Source: Rhizobium croatiense
Lineage (GTDB): Bacteria > Pseudomonadota > Alphaproteobacteria > Rhizobiales > Rhizobiaceae
Reading direction: 5' to 3'
NCBI RefSeq assembly: GCF_019793465.1
Contig: NZ_JAILYJ010000017.1
Location: forward strand, 93,340-157,339
DNA: 64,000 nt
How positions within the stretch are numbered: position 1 is the first letter of the stretch; every line of letters starts with the position of its first letter. This document shows, in pieces, positions 49,649 to 58,626 of the stretch. Made by a program: the position numbers and the translations under genes. The notes below the pieces were generated by a model, which was not told the DNA's origin, searched no databases, and worked only from the letters and a program-made list of their open reading frames with translations.

Positions 49649-50332
49649 GGCCCTATGCGATCGATCAGCAGGACAAATCTCGCCGATGAGGCGATCGAGG
49701 CGATCCGCGGCGACATCCTCAGCAAACGCTGGGCGGTCGGCGATAAATTGCCGAATGAAGCCTCGCTGTCGGCCATGCTCTCCGTCAGCCGCGGCACGGT
49801 GCGCGAAGCGGTACGTGTCCTCGTCTCCCAGGGTTATCTCGAAACGCGGCAAGGGTCGGGCACCTATGTCCGCTCGACCAGCGATGCCGGCCGGCCGCTG
49901 ACGATGGCGCGGCGCGCCAGCCTGCGAGACCAGTTCGAGGCGCGCCTGGCGCTCGACGTCGAGGCCGCCCGGCTGACGGCGATCCGCAAGACGCCGGGGA
50001 CGATAAGGGAGCTTCGCCGGTTGCTTGCCGAGCGCGGTACCTACGACGGCGGCGACAAGGCCGGCTTCATCGAGCGCGACCTCGCCTTCCATAAGGCTGT
50101 CATCGCCGCGTCGGGCAACCGGGCGATGGTCGAGATCTACAGCTTCTTCTCGACCTCGATCGCCGAAACCATCGCGGCGACGCTGGGGACGGATATTCCC
50201 GAACCGGATATGCAGGCGCATGCCGATATCGTCGACGCGATCGAAACCGGCGATCCCGACACGGCGGGTGCGGCGGTGCGCCGCTTCATGGCGCCGGTTC
50301 TCGCCGCCCTCGACCGGATGATCCTGTCATGA
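49643..50332 (+). CDS. GntR-family regulator, FadR subgroup
   Basis: 229 aa: winged helix with ADEAIEAIRGDILSKRWAVG and SVSRGTVREAVRVLVSQGYL, and the all-helical FCD effector domain with the metal-site histidines in DLAFHKAVIAASGN and the late QAHADIVDAI. ATG 49643 has no clear ribosome site and sits in a perfect palindrome; ATG 49655 is an alternative. The gene overlaps the following transporter by four bases, so it probably controls that transporter and itself. Confidence 0.88.
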   Translation: MNGPMRSISRTNLADEAIEAIRGDILSKRWAVGDKLPNEASLSAMLSVSRGTVREAVRVLVSQGYLETRQGSGTYVRSTSDAGRPLTMARRASLRDQFEARLALDVEAARLTAIRKTPGTIRELRRLLAERGTYDGGDKAGFIERDLAFHKAVIAASGNRAMVEIYSFFSTSIAETIAATLGTDIPEPDMQAHADIVDAIETGDPDTAGAAVRRFMAPVLAALDRMILS

Positions 50333-51621
50333 ATGCGCCTTCCAACGATCTCGCCGCCACGCTCGACCCGGCCGACGAACTGCTGATCGACGCCGAGGCC
50401 GGCAGCCTGCCGCCGCCGCAGGCGACACCGGTGGGCGGTGCCGCAGATCGTTTGCTGCTCGGCGCCAGCCTTGTGCTGATCGCCTTCAACCTGCGTCCGG
50501 TCTTTTCAAGCGCCTCGGCGCTTCTGCCCGAAATCCGCTCGGAACTTGGTCTCACAGCACTCGGCGCCAGCCTGCTGACGACGCTGCCGGTTGTTTGCCT
50601 CGGCGCCTTCTCGCCGCTGGCGCCGCGGCTTGCCCAGCGCTTCGGTTCGGAGCGTACGCTGCTCGCCGTTGTGCTGCTTCTCGCCCTTGGCACTGCACTG
50701 CGCGGGCTTTCTTCCGTGCCGCTGCTCTTCATCGGCACCGCGCTCGCCGGCGCCGGCATTGCCGTCGGCAACGTGCTGCTGCCGGGGCTGGTCAAGCGGG
50801 ATTTCGCCACACGCACCGCCCTGATGACCGGCTTCTATACGATGGCGCTCTGCGCGGGTGCGGCAAGTGCCGCCGGGCTGACACTGCCGCTCGAGCACGC
50901 GCTCGGCGGCTCGCTTGCGGGTGCGCTCGCCATCTGGGCGCTGCCGGCGCTCGCCGTCGGCCTGATCTGGCTGCCGCAGGTGCTGCGCAGCAGCGGCCAG
51001 GCAAGACGAAACGGAACCCACGTCAAAGGCCTCTGGCAGGACCGGCTTGCCTGGCAGGTGACACTGTTCATGGGGCTGCAATCGGCGCTCGCCTATTGCG
51101 TCTTCGGCTGGCTGGTTCCGATCCTGCGCGAACGCGGGCTCGACGGCGTCACCGCCGGGGTGATCGTTTCACTGTCGGTGATGGTGCAGGCCGCATCCTG
51201 CCTTGTTGTGCCGCATATCGCCGTGCGCGGCCGCGATCAGCGGCTGATCAATGCCGGCCTCTGCGGCATCGCCGTCGTCGCCCTGCTCGGCCTGCTCTTC
51301 GCGCCGCTGTCGACGGTCTGGCTCTGGGCTTTGCTGCAGGGCATCGGCCAGGGCGGGCTGATCGCGGCGGCGATGACGACCGTCGTGCTGCGCTCGCGCG
51401 ATCCCGATGTCGCCGCCCATCTCTCCGGCATGGCGCAATGCGTCGGTTATCTGCTTGCCGCCGTCGGCCCGCTCATCGTCGGCCTCATTCGCGGCTGGAC
51501 CGGCAGCTTTTCCTGGTGCGCGCTTCTCTTCGTCGCGCTCGGGCTCGCGGCCGCGATCAACGGCTGGAAGGCCGGCCGGCCGCTGGAGGTGAATGTACGC
51601 GCGATCGAGAAAGCATGCTGA
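50329..51621 (+). CDS. CynX/NimT-family MFS transporter
   Basis: 430 aa with a hydrophilic 40-residue N terminus and twelve membrane helices. LIAFNLRPVFSSASALLPEI is the signature of the cyanate/nitroimidazole (CynX-NimT, YeaN/YycB) group, and ALRGLSSVPLLFIGTALAGAG follows as usual. Substrates of most members are unknown. It overlaps its GntR regulator (ATGA), forming a two-gene operon. Confidence 0.87.
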   Translation: MNAPSNDLAATLDPADELLIDAEAGSLPPPQATPVGGAADRLLLGASLVLIAFNLRPVFSSASALLPEIRSELGLTALGASLLTTLPVVCLGAFSPLAPRLAQRFGSERTLLAVVLLLALGTALRGLSSVPLLFIGTALAGAGIAVGNVLLPGLVKRDFATRTALMTGFYTMALCAGAASAAGLTLPLEHALGGSLAGALAIWALPALAVGLIWLPQVLRSSGQARRNGTHVKGLWQDRLAWQVTLFMGLQSALAYCVFGWLVPILRERGLDGVTAGVIVSLSVMVQAASCLVVPHIAVRGRDQRLINAGLCGIAVVALLGLLFAPLSTVWLWALLQGIGQGGLIAAAMTTVVLRSRDPDVAAHLSGMAQCVGYLLAAVGPLIVGLIRGWTGSFSWCALLFVALGLAAAINGWKAGRPLEVNVRAIEKAC

Positions 51622-51753
51622 GCCGCTCCTCACGCGCTCACTTGCTCCCTCAGTAGCTCGCTCACCGGCCCATCACCATCTCTTGATGCCGGTCGCCTGC
51701 TGCGGATGCTACGCTATCTCAACCCGCATGCCGCACCGCCGGAGGAGACATTT

Positions 51754-53286
51754 TTGCGTATACAACCCCTGTTTCTGCTGGCCGCGCTGGCGGCGTCGCT
51801 GCTCCCTGCCCTTTCTCCGGCACAGGACGGCGGTCAACCGAAGGCGAATGTCGAGCGCAGCGTGCGCGAGGGCGTGCTGAAGCTGCTGCCGGCCGATTCC
51901 GTCACCGAACACGAACTGACGATCGGCGGCCGGAAGATCGGCTATACCGCAACCGCCGGCACTCTCGATCTCTTCGGCCAGGACGGCGCCCGGACCGGCG
52001 CGATTTTCTACACCGCCTATGTCGCGAAAGACGCGGGGGTCGACCGGCCGTTGACCTTTGCCTTCAATGGCGGGCCGGGGGCGGCTTCCGCCTTCCTGCA
52101 TCTCGGGCTGGTCGGACCGAAGGTGCTTGATTTCGGACCTCAGGGACGCGACGGCGCCAACGCGAAGCTGGTCGACAATCCCCAAAGCTGGCTCGATTTC
52201 ACCGACCTTGTGCTGATCGATCCGATCGGCACCGGCTGGAGCCGGACGGTCAAGGCCGACGACGCTTCCAACTATTATAACGTCAACGCCGACGCCCAGA
52301 GCATCGCCAAGGCGATCGCGCTCTATGTCGCGCACAACAACCGTTCCAATTCGCCGAAATATCTTCTCGGCGAAAGTTATGGCGGCTTCCGCGCCGCCAA
52401 GGTCGCCTCCGTGCTGCAGGAAAGCCAGGGCATCGTCGTCGCCGGCGCGGTGATGCTTTCGCCCTTGCTCGAAGGCCAGCTGATGTTCAACGCCGATCAA
52501 TTCGCGCTCGGCGCAGCACTTGAGCTGCCGTCGCTGGCGGCCGCCGAGCTCGACCGGCACAACGCTTTTGACGAAGAGAAGCAGCGCGAGGCGGAAACCT
52601 TCGCGCTCGGCGACTATCTGACGACGCTCGCCGGCCCACCGCCGACAGGGAGCAATGCCGCCGCCTTTTATGGCAGGATTGCCCGACTGACTGGTATCCC
52701 TGAGGATATCGTGGCGCGCAACCGCGGCTTCCTCGGCAATTCCTTCGTCAAACATTCGGATGGCGCCAGCGGCGCGGTGATGAGCCCCTACGACGCTTCC
52801 TTTGCCGCCCCCGACCCCTATCCGGAATCGGATTACGACCGCGGCGACGACGCCATCTTAGACGGTTTCACCCGCGCCTATGGCGGCGCCTTCGCCGACT
52901 ATGCCCGCAGCCAACTCGGCTTCAAGACCGAGATAACCTATTCGCTGCTCGACGGCGATATCAGCCGGCGCTGGGAATGGGGTGGCGGACGCGGCGGCGG
53001 GACGCGCTTGCAGGCCAGCGCCACCGACGACATCAGGCAGTTGCTCGCCTCCAACTCTGCATTTCATCTGCTGATCGCCCATGGCTACAGCGATCTGGTG
53101 ACGCCTTACGGCGTCAGCCGCTACGTCGTCGACCATCTGCCGCCTTCGCTTAGCAGGGGCCGCGTCGGGCTGAAACTCTATCGCGGCGGCCATATGTTCT
53201 ACACGAATGCCGACCAGCGGGTCGCCTTTACGACGGATGCCAAGGCCTTTTATGCCAAGCGGCCGGCGACCCCGCCGGCAGATTGA
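51754..53286 (+). CDS. Exported S10 serine carboxypeptidase-like protein
   Basis: 510 aa. TTG 51754 is chosen as start: GGAGGAG lies six bases upstream and it opens a clean signal peptide (LFLLAALAASLLPAL, cleavage near SPA-QDG). Peptidase S10 landmarks: FNGGPGAASAFLHL, nucleophile in LLGESYGGFRAAK, Asp in HGYSDLVTPYG and His in YRGGHMFYTN. It should cleave C-terminal residues from periplasmic peptides. The gene follows the CynX-type operon but lies beyond a gap of 132 bases, so it may be separate. Confidence 0.87.
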   Translation: MRIQPLFLLAALAASLLPALSPAQDGGQPKANVERSVREGVLKLLPADSVTEHELTIGGRKIGYTATAGTLDLFGQDGARTGAIFYTAYVAKDAGVDRPLTFAFNGGPGAASAFLHLGLVGPKVLDFGPQGRDGANAKLVDNPQSWLDFTDLVLIDPIGTGWSRTVKADDASNYYNVNADAQSIAKAIALYVAHNNRSNSPKYLLGESYGGFRAAKVASVLQESQGIVVAGAVMLSPLLEGQLMFNADQFALGAALELPSLAAAELDRHNAFDEEKQREAETFALGDYLTTLAGPPPTGSNAAAFYGRIARLTGIPEDIVARNRGFLGNSFVKHSDGASGAVMSPYDASFAAPDPYPESDYDRGDDAILDGFTRAYGGAFADYARSQLGFKTEITYSLLDGDISRRWEWGGGRGGGTRLQASATDDIRQLLASNSAFHLLIAHGYSDLVTPYGVSRYVVDHLPPSLSRGRVGLKLYRGGHMFYTNADQRVAFTTDAKAFYAKRPATPPAD

Positions 53287-53296
53287 GGACTTGCCG

Positions 53297-53698
53297 ATGC
53301 ATATATCAGGAGGATGCCATTGCGGCGCGATCCGCTATCAGGCGGAGATCGACGCGGAGCGGGTTTCGATCTGCCATTGCACCGATTGCCAGCGGCTGAC
53401 GGGCTCCGCCTATCGCGTCACCGCGCCGGCGCGATCGGACCGCTTCACGCTGATATCGGGCGAACCGCGCGAATACAGCAAATATGGCGACAGCGGCGGC
53501 CTCAGCCGGCAGTTCTTCTGCCCGACCTGCGGCTCGCCGCTTTACCGCACCAATGGTAAAGGCAGCGCCATCGGCATCCGTCTCGGCAGCATCGACCAGC
53601 GGCGGGAACTGATGCCGCAGAAACAGATATGGTGCCGCTCAGCCTTGCCCTGGGTGGAGAATATCGAACCGCTGCCGCGGTTCGACGGCGAGGATTGA
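53297..53698 (+). CDS. GFA/CENP-V domain zinc protein
   Basis: 133 aa with the GFA zinc ligands: GGCHCGAIRY, ICHCTDCQRLTGSAYR and FFCPTCGSPLY. The family includes glutathione-dependent formaldehyde-activating enzyme, but most short members have no proven activity. ATG 53297 lies 11 bases after the S10 peptidase stop, so the two are probably cotranscribed. Confidence 0.85.
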   Translation: MHISGGCHCGAIRYQAEIDAERVSICHCTDCQRLTGSAYRVTAPARSDRFTLISGEPREYSKYGDSGGLSRQFFCPTCGSPLYRTNGKGSAIGIRLGSIDQRRELMPQKQIWCRSALPWVENIEPLPRFDGED

Positions 53699-53699
53699 G

Positions 53700-53759
53700 A
53701 TGAAGATTCTGTACGCCATATTGGTCCCAGACCTCAGAATGCACGAGGAGGGCGACTGA
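53700..53759 (+). CDS. Possible 19-aa ORF coupled to the next gene
   Basis: ATG 53700 overlaps the end of the GFA gene (GATTGAGATG) and runs 19 codons to a TGA that shares its last base with the next ATG (TGATG, 53757-53761). It contains GAGGAGGG, the ribosome site for that next gene. It may act as a translational coupling leader or be a relic of a longer reading frame. Confidence 0.25.
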   Translation: MKILYAILVPDLRMHEEGD

Positions 53760-54190
53760 TGGAGACCGCCGTACGGAAGCTCTTCGAGCGATACGAAAAC
53801 TTATTTAACAGATCCCTCGGCAACGACGTGAATATGGATGAGGTCGCATCACTGTATGCCTCGGATTTCATTGCAGCCTCGCCGGCCGGCGTCATGACCG
53901 GAAAAAACGACGATCAACTCAAGCAAGCCATGGAGCAGGGATACGCCCGCTATCGGGCAATAGGGACCAAGGAGATGCGGATACGCGATATCAGCATCTC
54001 CCCGATCGATGAATATCATTGCTTGGCCCATGTCGCGTGGACGGCGATCTATGCTCGCGAGGATCGACCGAACGTGGCCATAGATTTTGATGTTCACTAC
54101 CTCGTGCAGAAATTGAGCGACGAGGCGAAGGTTTTCGGCTGGGTGTCAGGCGATGAGCAGGCGCTTCTAAAAAAACACGGGATCGGCTAG
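53759..54190 (+). CDS. NTF2/SnoaL-like fold hypothetical protein
   Basis: 143 aa. An N-terminal helix (LFERYENLFNRSL), a conserved-looking LYASDFIAASPAGVMTG and alternating strands to the C terminus fit the cone-shaped NTF2-like fold, used both by small enzymes and by ligand-binding proteins. Codon use is somewhat more AT-rich than in its neighbours, hinting at recent acquisition. GAGGAGGG precedes the start. Its stop overlaps that of the convergent Lrp-family gene. No function can be assigned. Confidence 0.7.
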   Translation: METAVRKLFERYENLFNRSLGNDVNMDEVASLYASDFIAASPAGVMTGKNDDQLKQAMEQGYARYRAIGTKEMRIRDISISPIDEYHCLAHVAWTAIYAREDRPNVAIDFDVHYLVQKLSDEAKVFGWVSGDEQALLKKHGIG

Positions 54191-54723
54191 CTGCCTGGTG
54201 CGGGCAGCGGCGTTTCCGGCCAGCTCTCCGTCACGCCCGCCTGCACCGGACGTTCGAGATAGGTGGAAAGAGCGATATAGCTGCGGGTGCCGGTGACGCC
54301 GGGAACGGCATGGATCTGCGCGAGAAAGGCCTCCAATGCCTGCGGGCTGGCGGTTCGGACCTTGAAGAGAATGCTGGCGTCACCCGCGACCGAATGCATC
54401 TCCTCGACCTCGGGAAAACGCAAGACCTGCATCAGCCGCTCGCTCTTGCCCCAGCCGGCCGCTTCCACATGCACGAAGGCAAGCAGCGGCTTGCCGAGGG
54501 CTGCGCCATCCAGCGCGGCATGAACGCCCTTGATCGCACCGGATTGCTTGAGCCGGCGCACACGCTCGTGCACGGCCGGCGCCGACAGGCCGACCGCTTC
54601 GCCAAGCCTGGCGTAGCTTTGACTGCTGTCGGCGGCGAGCGCGGCTAATATTCTTCGGTCGAAAGCATCGATGACCGGCGGCTGCGGACACTTCTGCTGA
54701 AGATCGTCTGTATTTTTTCCCAT
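54187..54723 (-). CDS. Lrp/AsnC-family regulator
   Basis: 178 aa: winged helix (IDAFDRRILAALAADSSQSY, then SAPAVHERVRRLKQSGAI) and a RAM/AsnC ligand domain (VHSVAGDASILFKVRT region). Divergent from the RidA-family gene 81 bases away, so it is the probable regulator of that gene. An inverted GAAGAA/TTCTTC pair lies in the shared gap. Confidence 0.88.
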   Translation of the reverse strand: MGKNTDDLQQKCPQPPVIDAFDRRILAALAADSSQSYARLGEAVGLSAPAVHERVRRLKQSGAIKGVHAALDGAALGKPLLAFVHVEAAGWGKSERLMQVLRFPEVEEMHSVAGDASILFKVRTASPQALEAFLAQIHAVPGVTGTRSYIALSTYLERPVQAGVTESWPETPLPAPGS

Positions 54724-54744
54724 TCGGCGAATCTCCCTTCTGCC

Positions 54745-54774
54745 GAAGAATAATCAGCGATATTGGGGTTCTTC
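54745..54774. promoter_or_regulatory. Inverted repeat between lrp-like and ridA-like genes
   Basis: GAAGAA (54745-54750) and TTCTTC (54769-54774) flank an AT-rich centre of 18 bases, midway in the 81-base divergent promoter region. A plausible binding site for the adjacent Lrp/AsnC protein. Confidence 0.35.
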
Positions 54775-54804
54775 AATAGATCATTCGGAAAGGAGGCGGA
54801 GTCG

Positions 54805-55191
54805 ATGGAAATGATTGAGCACAATACGGCACGCGGGATCTATGCGGCAAGTCCCGATTACATCCATGCGCTGGAGGTCAGACATCCCGCCAGGCTGCTC
54901 TTCGTCAGCGGCACGATGGGCCTCGATGAAAGGGGAATGGCGGCGGACGGCCTTGAAGGGCAGCTGGATCTCATCTGGTCCAACCTCAGCACCATCCTCG
55001 CCTCGGCCGATATGACGGTGGACAATATCGTGCGCCTGACGAGTTATCTCCGCGACGGCGCCTTTGTCGAGGCAAACCAGAACGCCCGTCTTCGCGCACT
55101 TGGCGGCCGCGCCGTGCCGACCACGGCGATCATCGTCGAAACGTTGCGCGACGACTGGCTCGTCGAAATCGAGATCGTCGCGGCCGGCTGA
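54805..55191 (+). CDS. RidA/YjgF family protein
   Basis: 128 aa. The fold pattern is present (LLFVSGTMGLDERGM, NLSTILASADMTVDNIVRLT, late VPTTAIIVETLRDDWLVEIE), but the usual key Arg of IPF-type RidA (in the xSRA/CVEA region) is not obvious: the segment reads TAIIVETL. It may therefore be a non-archetypal RidA subfamily without imine deaminase activity. AGGAGG precedes ATG 54805. Under likely control of the divergent Lrp-type gene. Confidence 0.82.
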   Translation: MEMIEHNTARGIYAASPDYIHALEVRHPARLLFVSGTMGLDERGMAADGLEGQLDLIWSNLSTILASADMTVDNIVRLTSYLRDGAFVEANQNARLRALGGRAVPTTAIIVETLRDDWLVEIEIVAAG

Positions 55192-55233
55192 GGGCCATGG
55201 CCATCGCACCCGAAGCTGCGATGGCCACACGAT

Positions 55234-55941
55234 TTAGGCCGCCTGCTTCAATAGGCCGAGAGCTTCGGCCAGATCGACTTCACCGAGAAAACCGCCGCTG
55301 CTTTTTGCATCCTGCCGATGCTCGATCGCATGTGCGAAACGCACGGCCGGCTCCTGCTGCATGCGCTCATAGAGGCGATGCAGGCCGGGAAACTGTCGTC
55401 GCTCGACGACCTTATGAAAATCGTTCCAGCGGGCGATGCCGACGAAATAGGCATCGGCCAGGCTCGGGCCGTTGCCGAGAAGCCATTCGCGGCCAGCAAG
55501 CAGATGCTCAAGCGTGTGATGCGCCTTTTCGACCGCGGCGGTGCCGTAGGCCGTAAGCGCCTGTTTCTGCTGCGGCTCCAGCGGGTGCTCCAACGCATAC
55601 CAGAGCGGGCCGAAGGCTGCGAAGAAACTGGTGTTGAGGAAGGCGAGCATCTGGTTCTGACGATCGAAATCCTCCGACCCCTGCGCAAAGCCCAGACCGC
55701 TGCCGATCGCACAGGCGCCGATATGGTTGAGGATCGCCATGCTTTCGCTGATCGTCCTGCCATCCTCGAGCAACAGCGACGGCGTCTCGCCGACTGTATT
55801 GATCTGCTTGTATTCATCGGTGGAAACCACTTCCGGCATCTCGACGCGGCAGAGCCGATAAGGCAGGCCGGACCATTCCAGCGCGACGATCGAGCCGAAG
55901 GAGCAGCCCTCCGGCACGCCGTAAAACAATATGGGTGACAT
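55234..55941 (-). CDS. Glutathione S-transferase family protein
   Basis: 235 aa: thioredoxin-like N-terminal domain (ILFYGVPEGCSFGSIVALEW, with the Ser/Cys near residues 13-14 as candidate catalytic residues, and the cis-Pro and glutathione-binding VGETPSLLLEDGRTISES) and a helical C-terminal domain (GNGPSLADAYFVGIARW). Resembles bacterial beta-class GSTs. Divergent from a LysR gene that starts 115 bases away, a common detoxification layout. Confidence 0.87.
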   Translation of the reverse strand: MSPILFYGVPEGCSFGSIVALEWSGLPYRLCRVEMPEVVSTDEYKQINTVGETPSLLLEDGRTISESMAILNHIGACAIGSGLGFAQGSEDFDRQNQMLAFLNTSFFAAFGPLWYALEHPLEPQQKQALTAYGTAAVEKAHHTLEHLLAGREWLLGNGPSLADAYFVGIARWNDFHKVVERRQFPGLHRLYERMQQEPAVRFAHAIEHRQDAKSSGGFLGEVDLAEALGLLKQAA

Positions 55942-56055
55942 CAGTCGTTCCTTTCAGAATTGAACCCGTTGGGACAGGATCAATGTGAAGACGTGGACGA
56001 TCATGCGGTAGAGGCTATAATTGCATCGCAATGTCCACATATCTGGAAGATGGCA

Positions 56056-56949
56056 ATGGCGCTTTTCAACCTCAACGACCTGCATCTCTTCGTCCAGGCC
56101 GTCGACAGCGGCAGTTTTACCGCCGCCGCGAGACATCTCGGCATGCCGAAATCGACGGTCAGCAAGCGGGTCGCGGAGCTGGAGCGGCGCCTCGGCGTGC
56201 GGCTGATCCAGCGCACGTCACGCAGCTTCGCGCTGACTGAGCTCGGGCGCGAATTCTTTCAGCATGCCCAGGCCTCGATCATCGAGGCTGATATGGCCGA
56301 GGGCATCGTGCGGCGGCATCTGGCGGAACCGGCCGGCAGCGTTCGCCTGACGGCCTCGGTGCCGACGGCGCAGTTTACCTTGACGGAGCATCTGCCGGCG
56401 CTGGCGGCCCGCTATCCGAAGCTCCGGCTCTCCGTGCACGTGACGGACCGTTTCGTCGACATCGTGCAGGAAGGCTTCGACATCGCACTGCGCAGCCATC
56501 GCGCGCCGCTGCCGGATTCGGCGCTGGTGCAGCGCAAGCTCGCCAGTCACCCTTTCTTCATTCTCGCTTCGCCCGATTATATCGGCGCCCATGGGCAACC
56601 GCGCCGGCCGGAGGAGCTGGCGGAGCATGCGACGATCATGACCAGCTTGACGGAAAACCAATGGCGGCTCTTTTCCGATGGCGGTGACGAGGCAGTGGTC
56701 ACGCTACAGTCCGTCATGGCGGCTGACGAGCCCTATGTGCTGATGGAAGCGGCGGCGGCGGGGCTTGGCATCACCTGCCTGCCGGCATCCGTCTGCCGTA
56801 AGGCGCTGACTGAAGGGCGGCTGGTGCGGGTGCTGCCGGGATGGACGGCCGGCAGCATAGAGACGACGATCCTGATGCCGCACCGGCGCGGCCAGCTGCC
56901 GGCAGTGCGCGCCGTCGTCGATTTCCTGGCGGAACGGCTGACCGGATGA
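56056..56949 (+). CDS. LysR-family transcriptional regulator
   Basis: 297 aa: winged helix (DLHLFVQAVDSGSFTAAARH, KSTVSKRVAELERRLGVRLI) and a CrgA-like effector domain (SVRLTASVPTAQFTLTEHLP). ATG 56056 is chosen for GGAAG seven bases upstream; ATG 56050 or a longer form from 55960 are alternatives. Probably regulates the divergent GST gene. Convergent with prfC, three bases between the stops. Confidence 0.87.
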   Translation: MALFNLNDLHLFVQAVDSGSFTAAARHLGMPKSTVSKRVAELERRLGVRLIQRTSRSFALTELGREFFQHAQASIIEADMAEGIVRRHLAEPAGSVRLTASVPTAQFTLTEHLPALAARYPKLRLSVHVTDRFVDIVQEGFDIALRSHRAPLPDSALVQRKLASHPFFILASPDYIGAHGQPRRPEELAEHATIMTSLTENQWRLFSDGGDEAVVTLQSVMAADEPYVLMEAAAAGLGITCLPASVCRKALTEGRLVRVLPGWTAGSIETTILMPHRRGQLPAVRAVVDFLAERLTG

Positions 56950-56951
56950 TG

Positions 56952-56975
56952 ATCACGCCGCCTTGGCGGCGTGAT
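56952..56975. terminator. Perfect hairpin at the lysR/prfC convergent ends
   Basis: ATCACGCCGCC (56952-56962), TT, GGCGGCGTGAT (56965-56975): a perfect 11-bp inverted repeat that includes the prfC stop and its last codons. Convergent position suggests a shared bidirectional terminator, though neither side has a T-run. Confidence 0.45.
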
Positions 56976-58536
56976 ATTCCTTGATGGCGACCATCTTGAT
57001 TGCCGGATAGCGCTCTGCCTCATAACGCAGCGAGAAGGCGTCCTGGGCGAGGAAGACGGGATCGCCGTCGAGATCACGGGCGATATCGCCGCGTTTGACG
57101 GTCAGGAATTTTTCGAGATCGGCCGGCTGGTCGGCGGAGATCCAGCGGCAGACGGAGAAACGCGACATTTCGAAGGAGACCGGCAGGCCGTATTCGGCCA
57201 TCAGCCGCTCCTTCAAGACGTCGAGCTGCAGGGCGCCGACGACGCCGACGATTGCGGGCGAGCCGTCTTCCGGCGAGAACAGCTGGACGACGCCTTCTTC
57301 GGCCATCTGCTGCAGCGCTTCCTTGAGCTTCTTTGCCTTCATCGCGTCTTCGAGGCGCACGCGGCGCAGGATTTCCGGCGAGAAGTTCGGCACGCCCTGG
57401 AAGACCAGCGATTCGCCCTCGGTCAGCGTATCGCCGATGCGCAGCGTCCCATGATTGGGAATGCCGACGACATCGCCGGCATAGGCGGTGTCGGCGAGCT
57501 GGCGCTGCGAGGCGAAGAAGAATTGCGGCGCCGTCAGGCCGAGCTGCTTGCCGGTGCGGGCGAGCCGCGCCTTCATGCCGCGTTCGAGCTTGCCGGAGCA
57601 GATGCGGGCAAAGGCGATGCGGTCGCGGTGGTTGGGATCCATATTGGCCTGGATCTTGAAGACGAAGGCCGTCATCTTGTCGTCGGTCGCATGCACAGTC
57701 CTGGTATCGGCCACCTGGTCGCGCGGCGGCGGCGCGAATTCGCCGAGCGCGTTGATCAGGTCGCGAACGCCGAAATTGCGCAGCGCCGAGCCGAAAAAGA
57801 CCGGCGTCATATGGCCTTCGAGGAAGGAGTCGCGGTCGAAGGGACGGCAGGCCTCGATCGCTAATTCGGTCTCCTCGACAAAGGCTTGGCGCTCGTTTTC
57901 CGGCAGCTTGCCGGCGACGGCCTGCGGGCCGTTGACCGGCGTCGTTTCGACTTCGGTGTCGGAGCCGCGGGCGGTGCTGTTGGCCAGGTGATAGGAGCCG
58001 CAGAAGGTCTTCGAGCGTCCGATCGGCCAGGTGATCGGCGCCGTATCCAGCGCCAGCTTCTCTTCCACCTCGTCGAGGATCTCGAAGGGATCGCGGCTTT
58101 CGCGGTCCATCTTGTTGATGAAGGTGATGATCGGGATATCGCGCATGCGGCAGACTTCGAAGAGCTTCAGCGTGCGCGGCTCGATGCCCTTGGCGGCATC
58201 GATGACCATGACGGCGGCATCGACGGCGGTCAGCGTGCGGTAGGTGTCGTCGGCGAAATCCTCGTGGCCCGGCGTGTCGAGGATGTTGAAGACATTGTCG
58301 TTATATTCGAAGGTCATCACCGAGGTGACGACGGAGATGCCGCGCTCGCGCTCGATCTTCATCCAGTCGGAACGCGTCTGCATGCGATCCTTCTTCGCCT
58401 TGACTTCGCCGGCAAGCTGAATGGCGCCGCCGAACAGCAGCAGCTTTTCGGTGAGCGTCGTCTTGCCCGCGTCCGGGTGGGCGATAATAGCGAATGTGCG
58501 GCGGCGGGAGACCGCCTCGGCGAGACTTTCGGCCAT
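56953..58536 (-). CDS. prfC: Peptide chain release factor 3
   Basis: 527-aa GTPase that recycles RF1/RF2 after termination. G1 IIAHPDAGKTTLTEKLLLFG, switch II DTPGHEDFADDTYR, G4 FINKMDRE are all present, followed by the EF-Tu-like domain 2 and the RF3 C-terminal domain (VVGALQLDVLKERLMAEYG). Length is usual. Note that prfC is conserved but not essential in bacteria. Confidence 0.96.
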   Translation of the reverse strand: MAESLAEAVSRRRTFAIIAHPDAGKTTLTEKLLLFGGAIQLAGEVKAKKDRMQTRSDWMKIERERGISVVTSVMTFEYNDNVFNILDTPGHEDFADDTYRTLTAVDAAVMVIDAAKGIEPRTLKLFEVCRMRDIPIITFINKMDRESRDPFEILDEVEEKLALDTAPITWPIGRSKTFCGSYHLANSTARGSDTEVETTPVNGPQAVAGKLPENERQAFVEETELAIEACRPFDRDSFLEGHMTPVFFGSALRNFGVRDLINALGEFAPPPRDQVADTRTVHATDDKMTAFVFKIQANMDPNHRDRIAFARICSGKLERGMKARLARTGKQLGLTAPQFFFASQRQLADTAYAGDVVGIPNHGTLRIGDTLTEGESLVFQGVPNFSPEILRRVRLEDAMKAKKLKEALQQMAEEGVVQLFSPEDGSPAIVGVVGALQLDVLKERLMAEYGLPVSFEMSRFSVCRWISADQPADLEKFLTVKRGDIARDLDGDPVFLAQDAFSLRYEAERYPAIKMVAIKEYHAAKAA

Positions 58537-58626
58537 ACTATGAATCCTGTGGAATTGCCGCGTATCTAACGATTAAAGCCCGGCATTGCAATTGACCTCG
58601 GCGCTGCGGGCGCAAAGTAATGGGCC

